Origin: Domibacillus epiphyticus
Lineage (GTDB): Bacteria; Bacillota; Bacilli; Bacillales; Domibacillaceae
Assembly: GCF_001975785.1 (NCBI RefSeq)
Contig: NZ_MSFI01000011.1
Location: 45,070-109,069, forward strand
Length of the DNA stretch: 64,000 nucleotides
Direction of reading: 5' to 3'
Shown: positions 8,752-16,701 of the stretch, in pieces
Numbering within the stretch: position 1 is the stretch's first letter
Layout: the number at the start of each line of letters is the position of its first letter
The notes under the pieces: model-generated
What the model saw: only the letters and a program-made list of their open reading frames with translations
Database searches by the model: none
Told to the model about the DNA's origin: nothing
Program-made: the position numbers and the translations under genes

Positions 8752-9465
8752 TTACGTAGTATGAAGACCGCATTCTGTTTTACCTGAACCGCTCCAGCGT
8801 CCAGAACGAATGTCGTCAATTGAAAATGCCGGCTGAGTGCATGGTGCACAGCCAATGCTTGGATACCCCTGATCATGAAGAATATTGTAATCAAGCTCAT
8901 GCTTTGTCACATAGCGCCATACTTCCTTCCATGTCCAGTGAATAAGCGGGCACACTTTAATTTTTTCAAACCGTTTATCTAAATTTAAAAAGTTTGTATT
9001 GGCTCTTGATTCAGACTGTTCGCGGCGGAGTCCTGAAATCCAAGCTGTTGAAGGTGCAAGTGCTTTTTGAAGCGGAATGATCTTGCGGATTTCACAGCAT
9101 TTATTCGGGTTTGTTTTAAACAAGTCCGTTCCGAACTGAGCGGCCTGTTCTTCAATCGTTAAATCCGGCTGCTGGATACGAATGTTTAACTCCGGATACC
9201 GTGCTTTTACTTTCTCAATTGTTTCGTACGTTTCTTTAAAATGATAGTTTGTGTCGAGAAAAACAATTTCAGCGTCTGGCTTAACCTGTGCGATCAAATC
9301 GATAAGGACAATCCCTTCAATGCCGAAGCTGCAAGCGTAAACGAGTTTATCTCCATACGTCTCATAAGCCCATCGGAGCGTTTCAAGTGCTCCTTTTGTT
9401 TCCGAATCAGCCGGAAAATCTGGAATTTGCGCCTGTGCGTCGTTCCATGATTCAAACGTTATCAT
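8752..9465 (-). CDS. cysH: Phosphoadenylyl/adenylyl-sulfate reductase
   Basis: A 237-aa thioredoxin- or glutaredoxin-dependent reductase that turns PAPS or APS into sulfite. It has an adenine nucleotide alpha hydrolase fold ([16 protein letters not shown]). It also has LRREQSESR and the cysteine pairs CCEIRK (around residue 126) and IGCAPCTQP, which bind a [4Fe-4S] cluster in APS-accepting enzymes, plus a C-terminal ECGLH with the catalytic Cys. The two CC/CxxC pairs suggest APS can be used directly as in B. subtilis CysH. The start at 9465 is chosen because AGGTGGAG stands just before it; the TTG at 9483 overlaps that site. First gene of the operon. Confidence 0.92.
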   Translation of the reverse strand: MITFESWNDAQAQIPDFPADSETKGALETLRWAYETYGDKLVYACSFGIEGIVLIDLIAQVKPDAEIVFLDTNYHFKETYETIEKVKARYPELNIRIQQPDLTIEEQAAQFGTDLFKTNPNKCCEIRKIIPLQKALAPSTAWISGLRREQSESRANTNFLNLDKRFEKIKVCPLIHWTWKEVWRYVTKHELDYNILHDQGYPSIGCAPCTQPAFSIDDIRSGRWSGSGKTECGLHTT

Positions 9466-9503
9466 TTGCTCCACCTCACTCAATATGTCTCTATTTTGAA
9501 TTT

Positions 9504-9531
9504 AGTTTATCAGAAAATAGTGTAAAGTCAA
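9504..9531 (-). promoter_or_regulatory. Likely sigma-A promoter of the cysH operon
   Basis: On the minus strand TTGACT (9526-9531) and TAAACT (9504-9509) are 16 bases apart, about 40 bases upstream of cysH. No SAM-riboswitch signature, T-box or terminator hairpin is visible in the 180-base leader, so control, if any, is probably by a protein. Confidence 0.55.
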
Positions 9532-9664
9532 TCCTATTTCTTTACTCGGAATTAAAAAATGTCTTTTTTTCTCTTTATATGTGTTTTCTTTTGTATATGT
9601 TCTATTTTCATAAAGGTGATGATATAATCAGAACCGATGAATTTATTTTGGGAGGATAAAAAAT

Positions 9665-11287
9665 TTGATTACTGTACAAGATGTCAGTCTTCGCTTTGGC
9701 GATAAGAAATTGTTTGAAGATATTAATTTAAAATTCACACCGGGTAACTGCTACGGATTGATTGGCGCGAATGGTGCAGGAAAGTCCACATTTGTCAGAA
9801 TTTTGTCCGGTGAACTTGAACCGCAGACAGGTCATGTATCCATGCCAAAAGATGCACGGCTTGCTGTATTAAAACAGAATCACTTTGAATATGAAGAGTT
9901 TGGTGTGCTGGAAACCGTTATGATGGGCCACGCCCGGCTTTATGAAGTCATGAAAGAAAAAGATGCGATTTATATGAAAGCAGATTTCACAGATGAAGAC
10001 GGGATGCGTGCAGCGGAACTTGAAGGAGAATTTGCTGAAATGAACGGCTGGGAAGCGGAATCAGAAGCGGCGATTTTATTGTCCGGCCTGGGTATTCCAG
10101 AGTCTCTTCATGATAAGCAGATGTCCGACCTGGACGGTTCAGATAAAGTGAAAGTATTGCTCGCACAGGCATTATTCGGGAAGCCGGACGTGCTGCTTCT
10201 CGATGAGCCGACGAACCATCTGGACATTGAAGCGATCCGCTGGCTGGAAGAATTTTTAATCAACTTTGAAAATACTGTTATTGTCGTATCCCATGACCGT
10301 CATTTCTTAAATAAAGTGTGTACGCACACAGCGGATCTTGATTTCGGCAAAATTCAAATTTACGCTGGTAACTACGATTTCTGGTACGAATCAAGCCAGC
10401 TTGCTCAAAAGCTACAGTCAGATGCAAATAAGAAAAAAGAAGAAAAAATTAAAGAGCTCCAGGCGTTTATTGCCCGCTTTAGTGCGAACGCATCGAAATC
10501 AAAACAGGCGACGTCACGGAAAAAGTCACTCGACAAAATTACACTTGATGATATTAAGCCATCCTCACGCCGCTACCCATACGTTCAATTTCAGCCTGAA
10601 CGTGAAATTGGAAATGATGTTCTTCGGGTAGAAAGTATTTCGAAAACAATTGACGGTGTTAAAGTACTTGATAACGTCAGCTTTATTATGAACAAAGATG
10701 ATAAAATCGCATTTGTCGGAACGAACGAAGCGGCGAAAACAGCTTTATTTAAAATTTTAGCCGGTGAAATGGAGCCGGACGAAGGCTCTTACAAATGGGG
10801 CATAACAACGACTCAAGCATATTTCCCGAAAGATAACTCCGAATACTTTGAGGGTTCAGAGTTGACGCTCGTGGAATGGCTCCGTCAATTCTCTCCGGCA
10901 GATGAAAGTGAAAGCTTCCTGCGCGGGTTCCTTGGACGCATGCTCTTCTCAGGTGAAGAGGCGTTGAAAAAGGCAAGTGTTCTGTCAGGAGGAGAAAAAG
11001 TACGCTGCATGCTTTCGAAAATGATGCTCTCCGGTGCAAACATCCTGCTTCTTGATGAGCCGACGAACCATCTCGATCTTGAATCGATTACAGCACTTAA
11101 CAACGGACTTATCAACTTTAAAGGCTCGATGATCTTTGCATCACATGACCACCAATTTGTCCAGTCAACTGCGAACCGGATTATTGATATTACACCAAAA
11201 GGCGTGATTGATAAGCAAATGACATACGACGAATACTTAGATGATCCGGAACTTCAGAAAAAAGTAAAACAAATGTATGCATCTTAA
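9665..11287 (+). CDS. ykpA: ABC-F ATPase, YkpA type
   Basis: A 540-aa soluble protein with two ABC ATPase domains and no membrane part, very like B. subtilis YkpA. The first Walker A is GANGAGKST and the first Walker B VLLLDEPTNHLD. The linker is a charged helix (NKKKEEKIKELQAFIARF) of the kind that reaches the ribosomal peptidyl-transferase region in this family. The second domain has a degenerate Walker A, GTNEAAKT, in which the conserved Gly is lost, but keeps LSGGEKVRCML and LLLDEPTNHLDLES. The start is TTG with GGAGG 9 bases upstream. Members act in translation or antibiotic protection; a specific role cannot be assigned. It diverges from the cys operon. Confidence 0.88.
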   Translation: MITVQDVSLRFGDKKLFEDINLKFTPGNCYGLIGANGAGKSTFVRILSGELEPQTGHVSMPKDARLAVLKQNHFEYEEFGVLETVMMGHARLYEVMKEKDAIYMKADFTDEDGMRAAELEGEFAEMNGWEAESEAAILLSGLGIPESLHDKQMSDLDGSDKVKVLLAQALFGKPDVLLLDEPTNHLDIEAIRWLEEFLINFENTVIVVSHDRHFLNKVCTHTADLDFGKIQIYAGNYDFWYESSQLAQKLQSDANKKKEEKIKELQAFIARFSANASKSKQATSRKKSLDKITLDDIKPSSRRYPYVQFQPEREIGNDVLRVESISKTIDGVKVLDNVSFIMNKDDKIAFVGTNEAAKTALFKILAGEMEPDEGSYKWGITTTQAYFPKDNSEYFEGSELTLVEWLRQFSPADESESFLRGFLGRMLFSGEEALKKASVLSGGEKVRCMLSKMMLSGANILLLDEPTNHLDLESITALNNGLINFKGSMIFASHDHQFVQSTANRIIDITPKGVIDKQMTYDEYLDDPELQKKVKQMYAS

Positions 11288-11290
11288 TAA

Positions 11291-11325
11291 AAAAGACGGC
11301 TCCCTTTGAAAGGAGTCGTCTTTTT
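11291..11325. terminator. Bidirectional terminator
   Basis: AAGACGGCTCC and GGAGTCGTCTT form a stem around CTTTGAAA, with A-run before and T-run after. It separates the plus-strand ABC-F gene from the minus-strand flavoprotein gene. Confidence 0.85.
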
Positions 11326-11364
11326 ATTTAGACATCATCATAACCGCACTGTTACAGCTGCGTT

Positions 11365-12684
11365 CTATTTCGCGCGGCGGGCTGCTTGCTGCAGCGGATC
11401 CCATACACCATTAACAGGAGGGGAATAGCTTAAATCCAGGTCTTCTAACTCTTCGATCGTCATTCGATTAAAAAGAGCTGCAGCGAGCACGTCGATCCGT
11501 TTTTCAGCACCACTTTTTCCGATTGCCTGTCCGCCAAGCAGACGGCCAGTATCCCGATGGTATAAAAGCTTGAGATGAAGCGGCTCTGCATCCGGATAAT
11601 AACCAGCTTTATTGGTAGTTTGAATGCTTGATGTTTTATACGGGATGCCGCTTTTGTTGAGCTGTGTTTCAGTTAATCCTGTGGATGCGGCGATCAAGTC
11701 AAAAAACTTGATAACGGAAGTACCGGCAACCCCTTTAAACGTTCGTAATTTACCAGCCATGTTTAATCCTGCAATACGTCCCTGCTTATTCGCTGTCGTC
11801 CCGAGCGGAATGTAATCAGGTTTTTGTTTGACGATGTGAAAATGGGTTGCACAGTCGCCCGCCGCATAAATACCGGGTATGGATGTTTCCAGTTTGTCAT
11901 TGACGACAATGGCTCCGTTTTCGAGCATACGGATGCCAGTCTGTTTTAAAAAAGCAGTATTCGGGCGGATACCGACAGATACAATGATGAGATCCGCTTT
12001 ATACGTATTGCCGTTTGTTTTAACCTGTCCGTCTTCAATGGCTTGCACCTCTTCATTTAATGTTACTATTACGCCATTACGTTCAGCTTCTAACTGAAGA
12101 AGCTCAGCCATATCAGGATCAAACATGGAGGCAATTTGGCTGCCTCGTTGAATGATTCGGATCTTTTTTTTCAACCGATGGATGTTTTCAGCGAGTTCAA
12201 GGCCTATATAGCCGGCACCGATAATCACGACTTCCTCGACGTCATCGCGTAAATCGTTCAAGAGCCTTACCGTATCCGGAATGGTTTTTACAACATGAAT
12301 ATTTTCTGCAGTAACGCCTTTCCACAATGGTAAAAGAGGGCTCCCGCCTGTGGCAATAAGTAATTTATCATACGGAACCTCAAATGGCTGCCCGTTTTCA
12401 TGATTCGTACCGGTGACGATTCTCTCCTGAGGGTTAACCGATGTTGCCTCATGCAAGATACGGGCATCAATGCCATATTTAGAGCGGAATGTTTCAACCT
12501 TTCTAGCGATCAATTTCTCAGTCGATTCAATTAAGCCGCCGACAACATACGGCAGTCCGCATTGACCGTATGAGTAGATGCTTCCTTTCTCGAGCACCGT
12601 GATTTCTGCCTGATCGTCGTTGCGAACAATTTGCATCGCCGCACTCATTCCGGCTGCATCCCCGCCAATGATGACGTATCTCAT
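11365..12684 (-). CDS. CoA-disulfide-reductase-like FAD/NAD(P) oxidoreductase
   Basis: A 439-aa flavoprotein of the pyridine nucleotide-disulfide class (NADH oxidase / CoA-disulfide reductase / persulfide reductase group). The FAD motif VIIGGDAAGMSAA is at residues 4-16 and the NAD(P) motif VVIIGAGYIGLELAENI near residue 153. A single redox-active Cys, C42, lies in YSYGQCGLPYVVGG, as in CoA-disulfide reductase. The C-terminal dimerisation domain holds SYSPPVNGVWDPL. It overlaps the upstream GNAT gene by one base (TAATG). It probably keeps coenzyme A or another low-molecular thiol reduced; NADH oxidase is the alternative. There is no rhodanese extension. Confidence 0.8.
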   Translation of the reverse strand: MRYVIIGGDAAGMSAAMQIVRNDDQAEITVLEKGSIYSYGQCGLPYVVGGLIESTEKLIARKVETFRSKYGIDARILHEATSVNPQERIVTGTNHENGQPFEVPYDKLLIATGGSPLLPLWKGVTAENIHVVKTIPDTVRLLNDLRDDVEEVVIIGAGYIGLELAENIHRLKKKIRIIQRGSQIASMFDPDMAELLQLEAERNGVIVTLNEEVQAIEDGQVKTNGNTYKADLIIVSVGIRPNTAFLKQTGIRMLENGAIVVNDKLETSIPGIYAAGDCATHFHIVKQKPDYIPLGTTANKQGRIAGLNMAGKLRTFKGVAGTSVIKFFDLIAASTGLTETQLNKSGIPYKTSSIQTTNKAGYYPDAEPLHLKLLYHRDTGRLLGGQAIGKSGAEKRIDVLAAALFNRMTIEELEDLDLSYSPPVNGVWDPLQQAARRAK

Positions 12685-12962
12685 TATTTCACTACCGATA
12701 CATCGTCATACTCACGGCCACGGTCGAACTTGGCTACTACATAGGAACATGTCGGAACAATCTTCAAGTCATTTTCGCGCGCATATCCAACAAGAGCATC
12801 CAGCAGCTGACCTGCTGTTCCGCCGCCGCGCAATTCCTCGGATACATACGTATGATTCGCATTAATTTTCCCTTCTCCGGCTGGAACGTACGTGATTTCA
12901 GCTACGCGGCGTCCCTCTTTTTCTATATAAAACATACCCTCTTTATGATGAATTGTTTCCAC
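12684..12962 (-). CDS. Small GNAT-family N-acetyltransferase-like protein (YjdJ type)
   Basis: A 92-aa protein with the compact GNAT fold of the Yjdj/NATD1 group: VAEITYVPAG, then NHTYVSEELRGGGTAGQLLDALVGYAREN with the acetyl-CoA-binding R-G-G-G-x-A-G turn, and a late conserved CSYVVAKF. Start is GTG with AAAGGAG 8 bases upstream. The stop shares a base with the ATG of the flavoprotein, so the pair is co-transcribed. The acceptor is unknown. Full-length for this subfamily, not a truncation. Confidence 0.8.
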   Translation of the reverse strand: METIHHKEGMFYIEKEGRRVAEITYVPAGEGKINANHTYVSEELRGGGTAGQLLDALVGYARENDLKIVPTCSYVVAKFDRGREYDDVSVVK

Positions 12963-13115
12963 TTTAAAAACTCCTTTCTCATTGTTTTATGATGGTATTA
13001 TACCCATATCTATATAAATCCTTAAACCCATTATGAATTTCTGGACAAGAATATTCAAAGATAATTATGGTACAATATAAACACAATTTGAAAGTCGGAA
13101 AGGAGTTGTCGTCAC

Positions 13116-13769
13116 TTGAAAGACCGCTCGACAACACACATTTTTTCAAAAGGAGAAGAAATCGCCAATTCGATTACACATGGCATCGGCGCATTGCTCA
13201 GCGTCGCTGCGCTCGTATTGCTCATTGTCTTCTCTGCACTGCACGGGAACGGATGGCATTTAGCGGGTTTTATGGTATTCGGTATTACGATGGTTTTACT
13301 ATATATGTCGTCGACACTCGTTCATAGTTTTCCTCAAGGCAGGGTGAAGGACTTGTTTGAGATTTTTGATCACTCGTCCATTTACCTTTTTATCGCCGGC
13401 ACCTATACACCATTTCTATTAATTGCAGTAAAAGGCGCGCTCGGCTGGTGGCTGTTTGGTGCAGTTTGGGGACTGGCACTGGGCGGAACGATCTTTAAAT
13501 GTTTCTTTGTTAAAAGGTTCGTTGTTATGTCGACTGTTGTTTATGTCATAATGGGCTGGCTTATCGTGTTTGCCTGGGATCGGCTCGTTGATGCGCTATC
13601 CCCCTCCACTTTATCCTTTCTCGTTATAGGCGGCATTTTTTATACAGTCGGCGCCATCTTTTATGTGTGGCGGGGATTTAAGTATCATCATATGATTTGG
13701 CATCTTTTTGTGCTTGCCGGCAGTATTTTTCATTTCTTTGCTGTTCTTGGTTTGCTTCCGGACGCCTAA
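13116..13769 (+). CDS. Hemolysin III / PAQR-family membrane protein
   Basis: A 217-aa protein with seven hydrophobic segments. The conserved zinc-site elements of the family are present: an early E-x-x-N-S-x-T-H-G-I-G, DHSSIYLFIAGTYTPF in the middle, and HLFVLAGSIFHFFAVL at the end. Eukaryotic members are progestin/adiponectin receptors. Bacterial ones are annotated as hemolysin III, and B. subtilis has YplQ of the same family, with roles in membrane fluidity proposed. The start is TTG at 13116 with AAAGGAG about 10 bases upstream. Monocistronic, ended by a perfect hairpin. Confidence 0.88.
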   Translation: MKDRSTTHIFSKGEEIANSITHGIGALLSVAALVLLIVFSALHGNGWHLAGFMVFGITMVLLYMSSTLVHSFPQGRVKDLFEIFDHSSIYLFIAGTYTPFLLIAVKGALGWWLFGAVWGLALGGTIFKCFFVKRFVVMSTVVYVIMGWLIVFAWDRLVDALSPSTLSFLVIGGIFYTVGAIFYVWRGFKYHHMIWHLFVLAGSIFHFFAVLGLLPDA

Positions 13770-13802
13770 AAACCATTCCCGAAATTCGGGAATGGTTTTT
13801 AT
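13768..13802. terminator. Strong rho-independent terminator
   Basis: AAACCATTCCCGAA and TTCGGGAATGGTTT form a nearly loop-free perfect hairpin starting at the stop codon of the hemolysin III gene, with T-run on the plus strand and A-run on the other side, so it can serve both converging genes. Confidence 0.9.
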
Positions 13803-13890
13803 ATTGTTTATCCTTTACATTTGTACGCCTTCTATTCATCTAAATCCCACAGCAAATTAAACGCTTTCAAACAAGATAAAATAAAATCTA

Positions 13891-15090
13891 TTATAATTGT
13901 TGACTCCGTAACTTTGCATCAGACGGTAAAAAGACGGCGATTACTCCTAACAGCGGCAGAGCCCCGGCTAACAACATGACACTTCTGATTCCAAATGAAT
14001 CTGCCATCATTCCAAACAAAACAGCGCCAAGAGCACCCATTCCGAATGCAAGTCCGACAATAAGACCTGATGCCATCCCTACTTTTCCCGGCAATAGCTC
14101 CTGTGCATACACCACCGCAACGCTGAAACTCGATAAAATAATGAATCCTGTAATGATTAAAACAGGCAAGACCGCAAACTCTGGCAGGTGCGGAAGCATC
14201 AGTGTAAACGGAACCGCTCCAATCATGGAAAAGAGAAGAACATTTTTCCTGCCGAACCGATCGGCAAGCGGTCCGCCAAAAAATGTGCCCGCAACACCTG
14301 CGCCTAAAAAAGCAAACAAATAAAACTGCGCTTTTTGGATCGAAAATCCGTACCCTTCTATTAAATAAAACTGATAAAAATTTGTGATGGCAGCTGAGTA
14401 CCAGGAACGTGCGAAAACAAATAGAATCAGCAACAAGATCGCTAGTTTCATTGCATTTGGTATAGAGAGAGATGAATCTTTCCCCGATTTATTATGAGAC
14501 GTACCCGTATTTATCATTTGTTTCTTGTACCAAATTGATACGTTATAAAGTAAAAAAATACCTGCTAACGTTACTGCTGTAAATAACAAGGCACCTATTT
14601 GACCAAACGGTACGAATAAAAGTGCTGTAAAAACAGGGGCTAGTGATTGACCTCCGTTTCCTCCCATCTGATAAATGGATTGTGCCAAACCTCTTTTAGA
14701 ACCGGCAGCCATAAAGGCAACACGTGATCCTTCAGGGTGAAAGACAGCTGAACCTAATCCAATAAATAAAGCAGCTAGCAAAACGAGAAGAAAGTTTGGC
14801 GCAAGAGCATAGCCAATCACACCAGCAGTTGACAGCACCATGGCAAACGGCAAAAAATACGGCCGGGGTTTTACATCTGCAGCCGCGCCAAAAACAGGCT
14901 GCATAATCGATGAAGTCATGTTTAACATAAACGCGATCCAGCCAAGTTGAGAATAAGATAAGTCCAGTGACTTTTCCAGAATCGGAAACATAGCCGGTAC
15001 AACTGATTGAATGGAGTCATTAATAAAATGGCCGCCGCTGATCGCAAATAAAACTCCATACGTTGTATATTGCGTGTTTATTTTACTCAA
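13891..15090 (-). CDS. MFS transporter, fosmidomycin-resistance (Fsr) type
   Basis: A 399-aa major facilitator with twelve hydrophobic segments. The segment GLGSAVFHPEGSRVAFMAAG followed by RGLAQSIYQMGGNGGQ is the signature of the Fsr group. The A-like loop D-R-F-G-R-K appears in the second half (PLADRFGRKN). E. coli Fsr exports fosmidomycin; natural substrates are unknown. The start is TTG at 15090 with GGAGG 8 bases upstream. It follows rtp on the same strand but a clear terminator separates them, so it is its own unit. Confidence 0.85.
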   Translation of the reverse strand: MSKINTQYTTYGVLFAISGGHFINDSIQSVVPAMFPILEKSLDLSYSQLGWIAFMLNMTSSIMQPVFGAAADVKPRPYFLPFAMVLSTAGVIGYALAPNFLLVLLAALFIGLGSAVFHPEGSRVAFMAAGSKRGLAQSIYQMGGNGGQSLAPVFTALLFVPFGQIGALLFTAVTLAGIFLLYNVSIWYKKQMINTGTSHNKSGKDSSLSIPNAMKLAILLLILFVFARSWYSAAITNFYQFYLIEGYGFSIQKAQFYLFAFLGAGVAGTFFGGPLADRFGRKNVLLFSMIGAVPFTLMLPHLPEFAVLPVLIITGFIILSSFSVAVVYAQELLPGKVGMASGLIVGLAFGMGALGAVLFGMMADSFGIRSVMLLAGALPLLGVIAVFLPSDAKLRSQQL

Positions 15091-15131
15091 AAATGTGTCC
15101 TCCTTTCATTATTTAGACAATCGAAATATTT

Positions 15132-15156
15132 AAAAAAGCTTCTGCTAAGCAGAAGC
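15132..15156 (-). terminator. Terminator of the rtp-like gene
   Basis: On the minus strand GCTTCTGC-TTA-GCAGAAGC is followed by TTTTTT, 25 bases after the rtp stop. Confidence 0.9.
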
Positions 15157-15181
15157 AATGAATACTTGAATTATATCGAAT

Positions 15182-15541
15182 TTAATAGACGTCTTCCAGG
15201 GCTTTTCTTAATAATGACATACTGCGGTCAAGGTCGGTTTTGACCTGTTTTTTATAAAGTTTCGCTTTTTCATAATCCGCAAATTGATAAATGACAATTT
15301 CTTTATACTTTGCCCCCTCCTGCACTTTTTTTTGACGCTTAAGGATGCCATCATCAATTAGTTCGTGCAGCGACCGGTATATTTCTGAATGGTTTGGCTC
15401 ATAACCAAATGGTTTAAAAGAGGCTTTTAATTCATCCATTGCCTGCATCCCATACATTTTATGTTCTTCTACAAACCGAATCATATATAACTTTAAGAAA
15501 GCACGCTGTTTAATTAAGAATTTCCCTTCTCCTCTTGGCAT
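15182..15541 (-). CDS. rtp: Replication termination protein (RTP) homologue, winged helix
   Basis: A 119-aa protein of the PadR/RTP winged-helix class. From memory it tracks B. subtilis RTP along its whole length: KQRAFLKLYMI, then NHSEIYRSLHELIDDGILK (recognition helix and wing), then YQFADYEKAKLYKKQ and the C-terminal dimerisation helix. RTP binds Ter sites as two dimers and stops replication forks from one side by blocking DnaB. The ATG at 15541 has only a weak GGACGTGA upstream. A 10-bp perfect inverted repeat (15554-15597) covers its likely promoter and may be an autoregulatory site. A plain PadR regulator is the alternative, but the similarity looks too specific for that. Confidence 0.8.
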   Translation of the reverse strand: MPRGEGKFLIKQRAFLKLYMIRFVEEHKMYGMQAMDELKASFKPFGYEPNHSEIYRSLHELIDDGILKRQKKVQEGAKYKEIVIYQFADYEKAKLYKKQVKTDLDRSMSLLRKALEDVY

Positions 15542-15553
15542 ACATTCACGTCC

Positions 15554-15597
15554 AGTCTATAATGTTTTCTTTATTTTAACACATTGAATTATAGACT
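15554..15597. promoter_or_regulatory. Inverted repeat upstream of rtp, possible RTP operator
   Basis: AGTCTATAAT (15554-15563) and ATTATAGACT (15588-15597) are exact inverted repeats with a 24-base spacer, starting 13 bases upstream of the rtp ATG. Each arm contains a TATAAT/ATTATA box, so binding would cover the promoter. B. subtilis RTP represses its own gene. No sequence resembling the canonical Ter core was found here. Confidence 0.5.
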
Positions 15598-15642
15598 TCT
15601 TTTGTTTTTAGAAAATTTGAATTTTGCACATAATTTATTATG

Positions 15643-16620
15643 TTAAAATCTTCTTAATTCAACTGCGTGTGCAATGCAAGGAATAGAGTCTTTCTGCAAA
15701 ACTGATAATGGGGAGAGGAGAGCGCCAGTAGCCGCTATTAAAACTCGTGACCATTCGCCGGCCTTCATTTTTTGATAGATGTGCCCGCATGTAACGGCTG
15801 CGGAACATCCTGCCCCAGAACCGCCGGAAAAAACTTGCGGTTCAGAACCATATAGTAATTCACCACAATCCAAAACAGATGTTTGGGACAAATTCATCCC
15901 GCTTTCTTTTAACAATTTGATCGCAATTTGTTTTCCAATTCTGCCTAAATCCCCGGTAATAATACAATCATATTCATGCGGTTCCTGCACATGACGGATA
16001 ATTGTGTCTGCTGCAGCAGGTGCCATGGCGCTTCCCATGTTATACGGGTCTTTTATTCCGTAGTCGATCACCCGGCCTGGTGACGCTGAATGGATGTAAG
16101 GCCCCTCACCGCTTAAAGACAGAATCGCTGCTCCACATGCAGTTGCCGTCCACTGAGAAACAGGCGGCTTTTGACCTCCATATTCGGTTGGGTAGCGAAA
16201 CTGTTTTTCAACGGCGGAGTGATGGCTTGCTGCTGCAGTCAGCACATGTTTCGCGTAGCCGCCATCAATGAGTGCCGCTCCGGTCATAAAACCCGCCATC
16301 GATGTCGCACAGGCATTGTACAAACCAATAAAGGGAATTGACAGCGTACGTGCCGCAAAGTTTGTCGGCGTCATTTGGTTAATTAAATCGCCTGCTAAAA
16401 AAACGTCAACTTCCGCATTTTTTAATTCCGCTTTTTTCATTGCATGAACGGAAGCATCTTCCATTAACCGTCTCTGTGCTTTTTCAAAGCTGCCTTCTCC
16501 CCCGTCTAGCTTATCAAAAAATTGATCAAATGAAGAGGCTAGCGGACCTTTCGCTTCAAACGGCCCTCCAACGGCGGATGCAGCTTTGATGACAGGTTTT
16601 GTCTTAAAAATCCAGGCCAT
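15643..16620 (-). CDS. spoVAD: Stage V sporulation protein AD homologue
   Basis: A 325-aa thiolase-fold protein of the SpoVAD family, needed in B. subtilis for uptake of dipicolinic acid into the forespore. Typical segments are TNFAARTLSIPFIGLYNACATSM, QFRYPTEYGGQKPP and TATACGAAILS. It binds DPA rather than acting as a thiolase. In most Bacillaceae spoVAD lies inside the spoVA operon between spoVAC and spoVAEb. Here it is alone, so it may be a second copy or part of a dispersed set. RBS AAGGATG precedes the ATG. It shows that the host is a spore former or descends from one. Confidence 0.9.
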   Translation of the reverse strand: MAWIFKTKPVIKAASAVGGPFEAKGPLASSFDQFFDKLDGGEGSFEKAQRRLMEDASVHAMKKAELKNAEVDVFLAGDLINQMTPTNFAARTLSIPFIGLYNACATSMAGFMTGAALIDGGYAKHVLTAAASHHSAVEKQFRYPTEYGGQKPPVSQWTATACGAAILSLSGEGPYIHSASPGRVIDYGIKDPYNMGSAMAPAAADTIIRHVQEPHEYDCIITGDLGRIGKQIAIKLLKESGMNLSQTSVLDCGELLYGSEPQVFSGGSGAGCSAAVTCGHIYQKMKAGEWSRVLIAATGALLSPLSVLQKDSIPCIAHAVELRRF

Positions 16621-16672
16621 GGTTGAATCATCCTTTTCTTACTAGAATTGGTCCAGCCCCTATTTTTTATTC

Positions 16673-16697
16673 AAAAAAAAATGGCCTGAGCCATTTT
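16673..16697 (-). terminator. Terminator of the PLD-like gene
   Basis: On the minus strand AAATGGCTCAGGCCATTT is followed by TTTTTTTT, directly after the stop at 16702. Confidence 0.85.
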
Positions 16698-16701
16698 TTG
16701 T

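Noticed and set aside
9484..9664. Possible SAM riboswitch ahead of cysH
   Set aside because: No S-box conserved segments or terminator hairpin in the leader.
13855..13876. cre-like AAACGCTTTCAA between hemolysin III and the MFS gene
   Set aside because: The last two fixed positions fail and it lies downstream of both converging genes.
14525..14545. TTGTACCAAAT resembling the B. subtilis Ter core; another at about 31942
   Set aside because: Both lie inside conserved coding parts of transporters and match only part of the Ter sequence.
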